Positions 13,501 to 27,826 are shown, counted from the stretch's first letter. The stretch is 64,000 bases of DNA from Archegozetes longisetosus (GCA_018873245.2 JAEMBT020000002.1:11196001-11260000), one strand, 5' to 3'. The notes: generated by a model not told the origin, from the letters alone. Numbers and translations: made by a program.

Positions 13501-16500
13501 TGATTTTCTTTTGCTTTTGTTTAGGATTCGAATCGTTTGCAATCTTTCCCTCCTCTCGCGGTACAATTGTTGTCTCGTAATGATATTTACAAAGCTTAGG
13601 CGATCTGTAATTGCAACTAACCAAATTGACCACATCTGAAACTAGATCCCAGTTTGGGGTATGTCCAGGAGACAGTATTGAAAGACTCAGAGGTAAGTCT
13701 TGGAAATATTGTATAATTTGAAGAACAGCCCAATCTTCGTGAATAGCCCAATTGGGAATTGAATCCTGATGTAAACCACTGATAAGATATTGTGGGGATT
13801 TAAGGGTTTGTGAGGGTAAGATATTAGTTTGCGGTAACGCAATACTGGCTCCTAAAGCATTAATAGTCCTATGAATGGCCGCACTCGGGACCACTAATTG
13901 CAGAACCTCTAAGTTTTTGTAAAATCAGTTCTCGACGCAATTTAATCATTGAAGTCGATGGACGATCAAAAAGAGAACGCGGAATATTGAAACCTTCTTC
14001 CTTTCGAACTTTTTGTTTACGGGCTAAAAATGGAAATAGAAAATCACTATTTCTGGTGGCCTTTTACAGCAGAAATCACAGATATTGACCGCTAACATAC
14101 CAATGGTTGTATCCAGTCTAAGCCTTTTATTAGTTTCTTTTGGTATATATACTGGAGGTAACTGTGATTCTGACATTAATGACTGTTCATAGAGAAACCC
14201 GAGAGAATAGTCGATATAGAGATCATTTTCATCTTGCGGTGGAGTTGGTGGCGCCCAAACCTACATATTATTTATCACATTTAAACATTTTCTGTGACAA
14301 CTCTATACGATCTGATTGAACTGTTTAAAGCTTACCGGCATTTGTTCGAGACCGTTATATGATATATAAACCTAAACAAGAAATATGTGCTTAAACATGT
14401 TCGTTGACCTTAATTACTTGCACTTTTGATCGCCCGAATCGCAAGATCTCATTTCTCTTGGTTGGAGATTATTTCAAGCACTAATAGTATGAATGAAAGG
14501 CACACTATTTATATTTAGTTTTGGTGCCAAATAATTATTTAGTTAAAACGATTATATCCACCAAAAGAAATGATTTTATGCAAAAAAGGGTTCACAAAAC
14601 GCAACTTTCGGTTTGAAAATCAAGTTCGGATATTTTTTGACTGCAGTGTTGCGATTGTTAAGCAAATGTGATGAACAATTTTTTTAGACACCAAAACCTG
14701 ATGTAAGAGTGATTCATGCCATCACTATAAGTGCTTTAAAATAATATACACACAAGTGAAATGAGACTTTTGTAATCATTATTATTATTATCAATTTTTT
14801 ACATTTAACAACCATTAGAGAAAGAATTCGCATAAATAATAACAAACATTTTACAATAGCAACTAATGGAATATTTAAAGAAAATCACAAATATATTGAT
14901 TCCGAATTAGTCGCCCAAAACTATCATAAATACAACTATGTTAGTCTTAGTTCAGCGGTTTCTTTTCAATGCATTTGATGCATTAGGAATTGACGATTCA
15001 CTACCATTTCCGATAGGAATCGAGTTAGAAATAGTTCTACTGCGCGAACTTCTTATATGATTAGTGCCGCTTTTATTCATATAGGATTTATCTTCAATTT
15101 TTTAGAAGGTTTAGTCACTTTATTTACAGTGATAGGAGAGCGGGGAGATCTCCTAACTATGTTCTTAAGTTCATTTAAGTTATTTGAGTTTGAGTTCAAG
15201 TGTTTCACTTTGGAAGACATATTACGGTTGTTAATACAATTATTCGTTTTTTTAGCTGTATTTTGATTACTTTTGACAACATTCTGGCGATCAATTTTAC
15301 AAGTATTAACTGATAATTCGTTCTGAAATTTAGAGCGTTTTTTAACCTGATTATAGGCATCTTCTCTATGGCACGTCAAAATTGGCTCTTTTTCCTCATC
15401 TAAAATTGTCTTCATTTGTTGACTCTCTTCTTTTTCTGCCTGTAATCTTCCTAATTCCCATTCCTTCTTATGAGCTTCAATCTCCTCCTAAACATTCAAA
15501 TTCATAAAAACCAAATAGATTACAAAAAAATATTACACCTTACCTCTGCTTGCTTTAATTGCTCGAATGAAACAGATTCTTGGAATACTTCTAATAAGTG
15601 CATCGCATACTTCTCGATTGGTTTCAGCTAAGGATTCAAAAAAACAATTATTCACATTAATAAATCGTTGTCACAATTAATTCAAGCATATTATTTACAT
15701 CTTATCAATTAAAATGAGAATATAAGAGATAACAAATATAATCGTTAATGACATACTTGTTCGATAAGTTCGTCAATCTTTTCCTCTTCAGCACTTTTTT
15801 CTTCTTCTTTGCAGTCGATATCAATTGGAATGTTTTCGTCAAACTCTGCGAACTCAGCCGCTGCTTCAGCCCGAGCTGTTTTAGCAGCCGCCACATCATT
15901 ATCTTCCTCTACAGTACCCAATGCTTGTTCCAGTTGTGCGTCTCCAATACTATCAATTGTATTGTCTACAGAACTCGCTTCAGTTGAGGCACCGCTTTGT
16001 CCCTCATTTGGTAAGTCGATTCCAAATAGTTCCTGAATTGCGTTACGTTTGAAAAAAGCGGTCGTAAAGTTTCCGCCTTCTATCGCAACACTTCCCAACA
16101 GCTTTTTCTGTTGAGCCTTCTTAAGAATGTTTTCCTCAACAGTCATCTCACTTATCAATCTAATAAACAAAAACAAATTAAGATTAACTAACAACTTCAT
16201 AAATTTCATTTCATTTAAAGGACGCTTAGATGCAAATCTCTTTAGCTTTTGATAAAACAATGAAAGATTCAATAATAAATGAGTTCTATCATTAAAGTTG
16301 AGAGAACGACTGTCATCTAATATTAAAATTTAGATATAACTAACGATTTTTGCTGAAATATTACTTGTACTAAATGATATTAATGCAATGAGTGAAAAGT
16401 AACAGAAAGGTATACAAACCTATAGATGTGGACATCCCTCGTTTGTCCGATTCGATGACACCTATCCTGCGCCTGTGCATCCATTGTTGGATTCCAATCG

Positions 16501-19500
16501 CTGTCATAAAATATCACAGTATCAGCACCTGTCAGATTAACACCAATACCACCCGAACGCGTGGATAATATAAAACAGAATATCCTCTTATCGGCATTGA
16601 ACCTTTCCATAAGGGCTTGCCTTTGTTCTATTTTAGTGGTGCCGTCAAGCCTTAGGTAAGTGTGCCCGTGATAGTTAAGAAATTGCTCAAATATATCGAG
16701 CATTCGCGACATTTGAGTAAATATAAGCACTCGATGGCCACCAGTTTTGAGCTCCCACAAAAGTCTATCTAAAGTCTGCAATTTTCCGCAGTCGTACTGA
16801 ATTAGCCTTAACTCAGGAAATTGTGTTCTCATTTGTGAGATTGGAATATTTAAAACATCGTAACGATTTTTAAGATGTTGGCTTAGTTCTGAACTAAAAT
16901 TCTCAATACTTGTCTTTTTGGATGGAGGCAAATGTGATGCATGTAAACGAATTTGAGGTGAAATAACACGTGGAACTATACAAACATAACGAGTTAAAAT
17001 ATCTTTCAGTTCTTCGACTAAACGTTCGGGAGTTTTGATCAAATCATTTAAGGTGTGAGTAAATTGCCAAAAATCTTTTCGATAGTTATGGGAAAAAGGG
17101 GCCAGACGACAGTTCAGATACCCATTTCCAATATTAAACATTGAGGAACCAGATGGAGTCGAATGACACAAAAACTTAGGACTACTATTAATAGTTGCAA
17201 CTTCTATTAAGTCAGATGCATACAAAGCAGTTGCACAACACTTTCGGCTATTAATACGAGACAAAAATTTCAACTTTTCTTTTCTCTCCGTTTGCTGCTT
17301 AGTCACTAGTGATGGCTTTCGAAATGGAGATGAAACTGATTTTGATGAAGGCGTCAGTGGAGAACATGCTACATATTGTTCTTGAGTGTTAGCAGAACCT
17401 AAATTTTAACAAAACAATACATTGTCACTAGAATCAAGCTGATTCGAAATGGGATTAAGCCGAATATCGAATGGATGTTTCAGTGTTTTATTATATGAGA
17501 CAATGGAAGCTGAGTATATCATCAAATTGTTATAATCAGTATGGGTGTGTCTCAATTAGTATACTACATTATTTGTAAACTTACCAACAACCGATGGCAT
17601 CGTACGCGTAACTATGATATGCTTCATAGGAGTTTGTGGCAGTTGACTCTGCCTAACAATTGTTGTCGTAGGTGAAAGCGTAGATGAGATCGGAGTGCCT
17701 GTAGATGTTCGCAGAAGTATGTGCTGACCAGCAGGAGTCTGAACCAAACGACCTAATGGTATGGTAACTCTATTGCCTAAAATTCAAATAAAATTTAGTT
17801 TCCAAATAATTATCAACAAACAAAAATAATACCATCAGGTGAAGAGGTAGTTGTGGAAATCTTTGGAGTCGTAGAACTATTCTGTGAATTTACTCCTGTA
17901 TTGTGAGCGATCAAAAACTTTTGTTCGATGTGACGATTTGCCGCCGACACTGAAGTAGAGGTGGAGTTCATAACCGATTTTTGAGGACTGAGCGTAGAAT
18001 GCATTGTAGCCGTTGATGTCCTGATTTGAAGTCTAATTTTTCCGCGCGGACAACGAGGGGTGGTTCGGGAGAAGAGTCTATTTCTTGAATCAGTTCGGGA
18101 GATGCCATAAAGCGTCCGATTCTGTGGTGAGCAAATGCACTCAATGTGAAGGAAAGATCAGAGAGGAGTAAATTCAATGATTTTAAATTAACGTGTTTAA
18201 GCGGATCGTAATCTAAAGCAGTTGTGACTAATGATGCGGTATGGTATGTCAGTCCTTCTGTCATGAATGGCGATATCGTAGGTCTTGGATCGAACAGATT
18301 AGGATGATTGCAGACTTTTCTCAGTTGCATCAATATATTGATGACACTTAAAAAATTGCCACTTGCCAGAGTTTCCTTTGTTCTGTCAATCAGTTATAAT
18401 CAGATTAAATTAAAAGTTCAATAAACAAGTCTAATTATTTTGAACATACTTTCCGAGAGACATAAATTCTTCGTAAAGAAACCTCTGCCTTTTTGACAGT
18501 CTGCACATTATTATGTGTTCATATTTTTTAGGCAACTGTTTTTCAACATCACATTTCAGACGACGCAATAAGAAAGGTCTGAGAACTTTGTGCAATCGTC
18601 TGATTAGGCCTTCATTGTATTCGCTATTTCCCTCAACCATTCCTGTGACAGGATTTACGAACCAATCTTTGAACTCTTTATGAGATTGAAATACGTTTGG
18701 CATAAGGAAATGCATGAGAGACCACAACTCCATCAAATTGTTTTGCAGAGGAGTACCAGTCAGTAGTAATCTTCGTGATGTGTTGAAGTTCAGAAGCATT
18801 TGCCACCTTTGAGATTTGAAATTTTTGATATGTTGAGCTTCATCTAATATCAAATACTTCCACTTTTTCCTACGAAACGATTGATGATCTTGTATTACCA
18901 GTTTGTAAGAAGTGATACAAACGTGAAATTGATTCGGTTTTGTCCAACCCTTTCAAATATAATAAAATGTTAGCTATTAATTGGTGACCTTACATAACAT
19001 TGATTGAAATAAAGGCGCATAAATAGTTGAGTAATTTATGAGATACTTTAGCACTCTATTAGCACTTCTTAAAAGCTCAATAAAGTGACTCTAAGTCTCA
19101 AACTAACTGATATTCAAATTGAAAATAAATACCTGACGCTTAAGTTTTCTCTTTCGGACTTCCATAGTAGGTGAGAATTTTGAAAGCCGGGCACCACTTC
19201 TTGAATTCCATTTCCCAATTAAGCATAACACTAGTGGGTACAACGATCAGATGTGGTCCCCAAATGCCTTTCTCACATGCCAGATGTGCGATTAAGGCAA
19301 TTGTTTGAATAGTTTTTCCTAAACCCATTTCATCGGCTAAAATACCATTAAGTTTCTTGTCCTGCATCGCTACCAACCAATCAAGTCCTATGTGTTGGTA
19401 TTCTCTAAGCTGATGCTTCAGTAAAAACGGTACTTTAGTGCAGACTTGAACCGCTGAAAGTGTGTTACCCTTAGGCTGAAGACTCTCAGCACCGGCTGCA

Positions 19501-21888
19501 ATATCTGTTATTTCTTTATTTGGTTTGACATTAGTTTTGCTATCTTTATTTTCTTGATCACAGATTTCCTATAAATATAAAAAATATATCAACTTTCAGG
19601 TTTCGCAATTATACCAAATCAACAGTTGCGATGTTTTTAAAGAAGAATTTTAATTTTCCCCTTAGATTGAAAATTCACAAACAATATCTTTATCAAATTA
19701 TTCGTGATGCGTTGGAAGGGGTTCTCAATAAATTAAGACCAAAACTTACCTCAATTAGAGGCTTATTAATGACTTGATTCGCATCGGGATTAATTAGAAA
19801 TTCCATTCCTATTTCTCCCGCTTCCTCTTCAGTAGACATATCACCAAAATCTTCCTCTTCTTCATCTAAATCGTCATCTTCATCATTTTCATTATCATCT
19901 TGTTCTTCTTCCTCTTCATCTTCCGCTTCATCGTCATCACTGTCTAGCGGATAGTTCTCTGCTGACGCATATTTTTTAATCAGTTCATCAATCGATAAAT
20001 TAGCATCATCTTCAAGTTCTTTTAATTCACTTGAATAATCAACATTTCCTTCTTCCTTTTCTTGTTCTTGAATCGTTTCCTCGTCGTCTTCAGTGTCAAT
20101 AGTTTCTTCATCGACTTTGAACTCAAGATCTTCGTTTTCGGTCACATCATTACTTGACTTTTCGTTGTTTGTAGACAGCGTTGCCGGAACTTCGAATATT
20201 TCTTGAGGTAACGAAGCCTTCAAGTCTTCGAGAGGTATTTCGCTTTCTTCCTGTAATAGTTCAATTTCGGTTTTTCCGTCTTTAACGCCTTCCTCCTCCT
20301 CTTCTTTAGCGATAGTTTCTTCCTTAGCAATGGTTTCTTCGTCATCAGATTCACTATTTTCAGGTTCAAACTCACTATCAATTGGTTCTTCGTTTTGACT
20401 ATTGTTAAATCCTAGACCAGAATCCTCGGCACTACTCAATGATTTACCCAACTCTTGTGTCAATCGTTCAGTATACTTATCAGCCTTATCAACAATAAAA
20501 TTTAAGTGCATATCATGAAGCTTTTTTCGTTTCTCTTTCAGTCTGACTTCTTGCTTAGCTTCAAATACTTTTTCGATGTCAGACCAAAATGTTTTGACTT
20601 GTTTGGCAATATTGGAAGCAATCCTTTTCAACCTGAGCAGTTCCTCTCGTTCAGCTTTTTCTGCGTGACACTTCTTGTCCGAATGATACTTAACAACCAT
20701 TCGTGCGCACTTCTTTGCCGCTGCTTTTTTCCATTTGCGTTCTTGTGCAAAGTCCGCGGCCAACCATTGCATTTCTTCTAAAAGATAATCCCAATGTACT
20801 TTGCACCTCGGCGGTTCCTGAACTTTGGGAAGCCTTCGACTAGACCACAAACCGTTTTTCCGCAGTTCTGCTATCCTTTGCATGACATACGCCTCTTGTT
20901 TAGCTCTTTCTACTATCTGTTCCTGTGAACCAATGGCTGAATCATAGAATGAAGAAATTGAATGCTGTCGTGTCGCCAGTCTCGCGCCAGAAACACTTTG
21001 ATTGCTAGAATTTCGAGCAACAGTTGTTGGCGTTGTAGTCGAAAACGTGGTCGAAGTGGAACTGACTTTGGCTGTCGAACTTATCACTGAAGTCGACACA
21101 TTTGTTGGCTGTGTCGGTAATGAAGGCGTAGATACTGTTGAAGTGCTGATTGACTGAGAACTTGAAACTGAAGTTGTTGTGACGGCGAGTCGACTGGGGG
21201 TAGAAACTGATTGCGATACCTGTACAACGGGTAAAGTTTCTGATAACTTTGCTGATGAAAAATCAATAGACGTTTTCAAATCTATCAGTTCTTTAAGTTC
21301 TTCTTCAGAATCAACTGCATTTGTTCTTAAATACTGTAACAACTGTTGGTTCGGAGGCTTTTTCCTCCAGGTCTGAAAGTCCATCAAGTTTCCACTTCTT
21401 TCTAAGAAAAACAGTTCCAAAATATGATCTAAATATGATTCTTGTAGTCGTTTGAGTTCTCTCTCAAAATAATTCAGAATACAAGTATTGGTCATTTGTG
21501 GCTCTTCTGCTCTTGGTTTCTTAGCAGATACATCTGAGCATTTGTTGCTTTCATCGACTGACTCATCTAATGGTCTCTTGAAGGGACTCTTTAACGGTTG
21601 ACTATTTATTGACTGATCACATGTTTCACTAATTCTATCAAAACTTGCTTCCATTGTCTCCACATTAGAAGTACTCGTAATTGGTTCTGCTTTGATAATA
21701 CTTGAAATGTCTGTGTTTGGCGTCAATTCACACATCGGTTCACACTTTATCGACTCAATTGTTGAGACATTCGTTTCTAAGCTTTGTTCGTTTGATAATT
21801 GAGTCGCATTTTCGTTTATTTGATTGTCTTCTTGGCATCTCATCTCTTTAGTCATTGATATCATATTTGAGCCTTTGTTTCTAATCAT
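10578..21888 (-). CDS. dom: Domino-type SWI2/SNF2 ATPase (EP400/SRCAP orthologue)
   Basis: Catalytic subunit of the SWR1/NuA4-Tip60-like complexes exchanging H2A.Z into nucleosomes. Exons read on the minus strand: 21888-19750, 19568-19133, 18949-18450, 18382-17833, 17776-17585, 17398-16420, 16159-15757, 15627-15544, 15487-15128, 14371-14336, 14260-14101, 14023-11839, 11451-11206, 11144-10813, 10748-10578. In order: conserved [16 protein letters not shown] domain ([20 protein letters not shown], near 20.7-20.8 kb); long Asp/Glu tract; Walker [23 protein letters not shown]; split Snf2 insertion; helicase C motifs [14 protein letters not shown] and [31 protein letters not shown] and [15 protein letters not shown]-like [13 protein letters not shown] with [12 protein letters not shown]; Gln-rich tail. 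The reading frame breaks near 19145, 18058 and 13915, and perhaps 10943. ATG at 21888 is the only plausible start. An unspliced end at 15077 may give a second isoform. Confidence 0.93.
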
Positions 21889-24800
21889 TCATTAAATATA
21901 ACAATAGTTCTTTAGTTTTTAACATTCAGATTGAGCGCTCGTTCATATCAAACTTTATATTGAAAATTACTCAAAATTAGTTTAAATTCATTTATAAATT
22001 GAGAAAATATTTTAATCAACGAATTAAAAAAAATTTAAATATAAAAAGACATCAATTTCTAAAAATAGTTCGATTAACGGAAAAATTTTAAAAACGTTTT
22101 TCAAATACTTATAAATAAATAAAATTAAGATAAAAGATATATTGGAATCTAAATTTATTAATATATTATAGATCGAAATTCATTATGCAATACAAACGCA
22201 TATGAAAAAAGCACTGAGTGCTTGCAATGCTTTCGAAGAGCGCATTGAAAATGAACGCATAGAGAATGGAAAGCAGTGTAAGTATTGAATAGTGAATGCG
22301 TTGCGCTCAAGTTTACTTTACTATATGAACGCTATTACTAATAGTATAGAAGCGAACAAAGGAAAGGGAAAGAATGACCGCCATAATGAATATGAGGCAC
22401 AACTCACCGGTCTTTGTGCACTTTTTTTCAATACTTATTTTATCAATTCAGTCGAATAAATACTTGTTTCGTGTTAGACCTTAATCAAACTAAAAATTTG
22501 TTGTGAGAGCGCACATCAGATAACATTTTAAATGAGACTATTTTCATATTATTCAGACATTGATTTTAGTGAAGCCTAGCCTTAACGCCATTCTAGTACG
22601 CACTTAACTCATTCCCTTTCAATAAGTCTCAATAGAGGGAAACACTAACACTATCATTACTCACCATTCAAAGCTATTTCATTTCCAAAGAGCTGCTTTT
22701 TTATATAGTTTCAATTAGTTTTAGTGCTATTAACCAATATGTTAAGCTTACACAAGCTTTTAAAGCTTTAATCAGTTGATGTGCTTTTATGAATAAAAGT
22801 TAAGATAACTTAAGCAAACTGTTATCGTTTGCTATAAAAATTCAGTTTTAGATCTGTTAGTGATATTTTAAGCTAGTTCATTCAACTGCGTGTTAAGCTG
22901 AATGTCATATTAGACTAATTCAATATAATATTGAATATTCAATAAAGATTTATCAATTGTGTGATGAGATATACTCAGCTTTGCACACTCAATGCCAGCG
23001 TGTGTAAAACAATTAGAAAGTCATATCAAACAATATGAAAAAGGTTTTCAATTGCAATATCCAACTTAAAATGAAGTTTTGGCTCAAGTTAACTACTTCG
23101 AATGATTTCGATAATTCAGAATGCTTGACAAGAGTCTAAACCTCCTATAACTTCAATCTATAAATCAATTTACAAAATACTTAATAGCTTTATGTTAAGA
23201 ACTTGTCACCCAGAACTTTTATTTTGTATTGATATCATACCTATATTAACGTAGAATTGCAGACAAAGGAAAGCAATGCAAAATTTTATTTAAACAATCA
23301 AATATAAATACATTTATGGGAGTAGTTTAATTTCCATGGGAACTAATGATTCGATGAGTCTGTTTCTGTTGTACTTTTTAACTCAGACCAATTAGATTGG
23401 ATTAAAGAGATTACGCATTAGTTGCAACATCATTGAGTTAGTTTAGACTAAAAATATTGTAGTTCTCAAAAACTTGAACTTGAAAAATGATTTGCAGTTG
23501 TCTTAAATCGACAAATATAGTCAATTGTTGAAACGTCTACATCCTTGAATATAGCAAAAGTGATGATTAAGATTAATTCAATCTCAATGTGTTCCATTGA
23601 TAAAACTAGATTCAAGGTATAGAAGCTCAAGGCAGCGAGAGATTTTTATCTTTGTGCAAACATCAAAATGTTTGAATCAGAAACTCAAACTCAATCTCGG
23701 GTGCCCATCAATCTAAAACCTACTTTAATCATGTTGAAGTATTTGGTGATATGTTTTTAACCTTCTTGTTTGAAAGTTAAAACAGAAACTTTTCAAAGTT
23801 CCTTAATATCTGTTAAATCGAAATTAAGATTAGATACCAATAACTGTTAAAGTATTGAGTGTTTTTAAGCTTTCAAGCTCTTTCTTGTGTTTTATCTATT
23901 AGCTTTCATCCATTGATTTGTTTGAGCTACTTATTGAGTTTTTATTGCAAATGATCTCAAATTAATCCCCTAGTTTCAGATATATATATATATATAAGCA
24001 GTATATTCAATTCAAATTTCATTCCTTGAAAGTACTCAAATCTTACCACTTAATTAGTATAATCTAATGTATATAAAGCAGCAAGTCGTGATCTTAAGCT
24101 ATATTATCCAGTTTATTAATGTTAATAATTCGAATACATTTAACTAAAGCATTATCTGAATGGATGCCCACAAGAATGTTAAATATATCGAAACTATCGC
24201 TTATCTGATATTTTAAGGCTATTCTGTAATTCCCAAAACTACTTTTGACAACCTTCAAGTCAGAAGGAAGAGTCGAAAGAGAAAAAATTATTGTTGAAAA
24301 AAAGTTGGTTCGCCCCAAGCGAAACTGTAAGACCCACTCCTCAGCAGACTTGACCAGGGTAGGGCTTTAAAGGAGGGGGTTTACAACAAAAAATTCAAAA
24401 ATTTGAAGGAATCTTCGAAACTGATCTTTTCAGCACAACAATTTTTGAAACAATACTCAAAAGTCCGAATAAGTATCTTTGGGTAGATTATCTTCAATTC
24501 TTTTCAAATATGTCGCAGACCCTGCCAGTTGGGAAGACTCCCTGTGGCTAATACTGCTCTTCAGTATGCATTTGACGTTATGTTTAGGCTACGAGTATCT
24601 GGGACACAAAAACTGGGACACGATAAGCACAAGAATTTCTACTGTCATAAAGTTAGTAACGCTTATACGCAGAATTCATAGACCCCAAGCCTTAGCTGTG
24701 AAAATGGAATATGTTTTACAAGCAATAGATGAGAAGAAATGTTTTTAATGCCTCTCTTCCCTCTTAACTATGTTTGTGGATGTAACTAAGTAGTTAAGTG

Positions 24801-24988
24801 TCAGTACTTCACTCTTTCAACTTAATTAATAATACAATTTACAGAGTATTACAATCTTCTCAATGATTTCTTGTAAATAATATTGTCTTTTAAGACATTC
24901 GTCGGAATCGATTGTTTGAAAGAAATAAGATTTCGATAATTATTGAAGTAATTGTTTTGAATGAAAGACATCAATAAATGTATTAAAT
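21889..24988. other. 3.1-kb intergenic region between divergent dom and FAM189-like genes
   Basis: Very AT-rich with many stops; no conserved protein recognised. A short (TA)n run lies at about 23982-23998. A more GC-rich patch at about 24302-24390 (GGTTCGCCCCAAGCGAAACT) is followed by an 89-codon open stretch, listed separately. Both promoters presumably lie here. Confidence 0.4.
24479..24748 (+). other. Unassigned open reading frame, 89 codons
   Basis: Open stretch beginning at TTG (no in-frame ATG until about codon 30) that encodes a hydrophobic centre (SLWLILLFSMHLTLCLGYEY) and a basic tail (VTLIRRIHRPQALAVKM). Base composition is less AT-rich than its surroundings. It could be a decayed exon of a membrane protein or of a mobile element; I do not recognise it. 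Low confidence that it is expressed. Confidence 0.2.
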
Positions 24989-27826
24989 ATGAATAGAAAT
25001 AGAATGTGTTCAGAGACCAGGGAAACAACTAATTGTTGTGATTGGAGTTCAGACTCATTAAGGCATAAATACGTTCTCTTATGTCTTATTTGTGGATCCG
25101 TTTCAGCAATTGTTGGATCTCTTCTTATAATAACATATGTAATAATGCGTTCGAACACTTCTTCGCTTCAATACTTCGAAACGATTCCGACTTATATTCC
25201 AGCAATTCTGGTATTCATTTATTCAATTGATTGATGTATTACTTAAATTATAATCGAATTATTTAATGATTTGCAGCTCATCTTGAATGGCGTTATAGTT
25301 ATGTGTTTCTGTAAAAGCAAAGCCAGATTTGCTTATTTGGTAATTCAGTCAACCATTAACTCAATGATTTACTCAAACTTTTAAATGATTAATGAAATGA
25401 TTTTCTTAATATTTGAATAATAGATCAAATTGAGTGGCGGTTGTTATTTGGTTTGTGCTCTTTTGTGTGTCGTAATGACGGTCACAACAACTGTGATACA
25501 TATGAATAGATTGCAAACACATCACGAATGTGTTTATACTCAAAGGATCAGATCTTGTACCTGTATTTCAGCTATTGTTCCGAACGGAGACTCTTCTACT
25601 CATGAAAACGGTTTGTTATGATTATATCAGCATATTGAATGAGTATTAACATTGAATTAATTGAATTGATTAGTTGCGCATCACTTTACATTCGAAGACA
25701 TCCCGAACTGTGAAGTAGTTCATGGACTTTTGTTCGCATGCCTCAGAGCTCTATTTGGGCTCTCAGTCTTTGCGATTTTGATTTGCATCTTCTCCCTAAT
25801 GCTAGTCTATCAGTTGTTAAGTCATGAGAAAAAGAAGAAATACTTACAGCAATTGGAACTGAGGCGAAGATTTCTTCCGCAAAACCGTCGAATGGCGTCA
25901 CATTTATCACATCCTTCTTACATTTCATCACATGTTTCGCCTCCTCTCATGGCTCACAATCGAAATCATTCATTAAGACATTCGCAATATTGCAATTGTT
26001 CGGATGAAGGTCTTCATAATGGATGGTGTCTTCCACCACATTCTTATGAATTTCTCGATTATCGCTCGTATTATCGCAATTTTGAAGACGATTCACAATC
26101 GAATATTGGATTAATGGGCAATAGAGCACACTCGTGGACCAATTGGTTGAACTGGCCCAGAAATCACGTTTCAGTGTCAAGCAATGAAATCTTTCATCGA
26201 AACAACAATAGGAGCACAAATCGGGGACTTTTGAATTATATTTTCAGAAGAAATAGTAGCAACAATCAAAGAGGCAGAGAATCAAACGGAGTGAATCCAA
26301 ACACAATCCACTGGAGATCACTGAATGCAACTAATTATCTTCCACCTCACGTTTTCATTCCTCGCATAAGCTCAGGAGGTTTCTCAACACTACCAGTGCA
26401 CTTCCCAAGATATCGGGAAAACAATTCGTATAACTGGAGAGGACCGACTCCTGTGACGAGTTCTGTCCATCGAAGAACACGATCTAATGATGGAATATTC
26501 CATCACTTAAGCGCAGGCCTAATACCCAACTCTCCTGTGGATCATGTATCTTGTCCGCCGAATGCCGCAAATGAATCTTCTGACGTATTCGCATTATGGG
26601 GACCTCCGCCTCCTTACAGTTGTTCTCAACCGCAATCATTGAATGGAATAAATACAATTTGCAATAGTATTAACCGATCATCAGTCGGACAACATCGCAG
26701 AGAATCAAGTGTTCATTCTTCGGATGCAAATCAAGCCTCGAAGATGAGTACACCTATTTCCGAGAGACGTATTCGTTGTAACGCTTTCTCATCGCAAGGT
26801 ATTAGATTAACGATTGAAGGAAAAGATAATTCATTAACGCCAAAATCTAAGGGTTCGTGTATCGTCGAAATACATGTTCCCTATAATGAGGAGCCAAAAA
26901 ACGATGAAATTCAAGTATTAGACGAAATGAGAAATAGTGAGAAAAAGTTGAACTCAAGCTTCAATACATTGCCTAATATTAAGAAAAATGATCATTTGCA
27001 ACAAATCAATCATTTCAAATCATTATCAAACATTCCCTTAACTTTTCCCATAAAATTAAATGCAACACAAGATTTTGAAAATCATGAGACTATCACTGAA
27101 TCAGAGCTAGAGTTAAATAAGCCTCAACTCGAGGCCATTCGAAACGCATATTCACGATTATGTGCACAAAACTCTTCGTTGAGTTCATCGACGCCTACCA
27201 CTACCTCAGACACAACAGCAGAAATAACCTCAGAGTTGTTAACAGAAAATACGACATCTGCGACAAGTTTTGCTGTAGACCCTCCAACTGATTACAAATC
27301 AACATTAATAATACACACACCAAATACTCGATCGAGTCCTATCACTGAAAAGAGTAGTAATGTTGCGCAAAGACAAATGATTGATGGAATGAGAGGCAAA
27401 GGCGTCAAACTAAACAGCACACAATCAATGCCTAATCTGAGTTGCATTGTTATACCAGTTTCTACGTCTAAGTCCAACACATCCACTCGTTCTCGTCCGC
27501 ACTTCTGGGATCTACATCGAATCCCTTCTAGTGGCAATACATCGACTTCTCAGGATTTTGCTGATTTTGAATTTGAGTTTGATGAAGAGCCCATCAAATT
27601 TGTTGCTGATTTGCCGGACGATTGTGTCAAAACTCAATCAGCATCTAATTCTATAAGTCTTAATAAGTCGGATTCAGAGTCAAGTTCAGTGACACCTGAA
27701 TTCATTCAACCACCGACTCCATTTAATAATCAGAATAATTTGAGCACAACTTCTACTGCAACTATTTCTTCTCTAAATGATCCGAAACCAGAAATTTATA
27801 TAAATATAAAAAGCATTCAAGTTTGA
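24989..27826 (+). CDS. Four-TM protein with PPxY motif, FAM189/ENTREP-like
   Basis: Predicted tetraspan membrane protein of 874 residues. Exons: 24989-25210, 25277-25339, 25424-25610, 25674-27826; phases agree. Four hydrophobic helices: YVLLCLICGSVSAIVG; IPAILLILNGVIVMCFC; CYLVCALLCVVMTVTTTV; and LFGLSVFAILICIFSLMLVY. Between TM3 and TM4 is a Cys-containing loop (CVYTQRIRSCTCIS ... IPNCEVVHG). The long cytosolic tail is Ser/Asn-rich with a WW-domain ligand WGPPPPYS near 26.6 kb and a conserved-looking QSMPNLSC. The four helices, the CxC loop and PPPPY match the CD20/MS4A-related FAM189 (ENTREP) proteins, endosomal adaptors for the ITCH ubiquitin ligase; this assignment rests on layout and short motifs, not a search. 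ATG at 24989 opens MNRNRMCSET. Confidence 0.6.
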
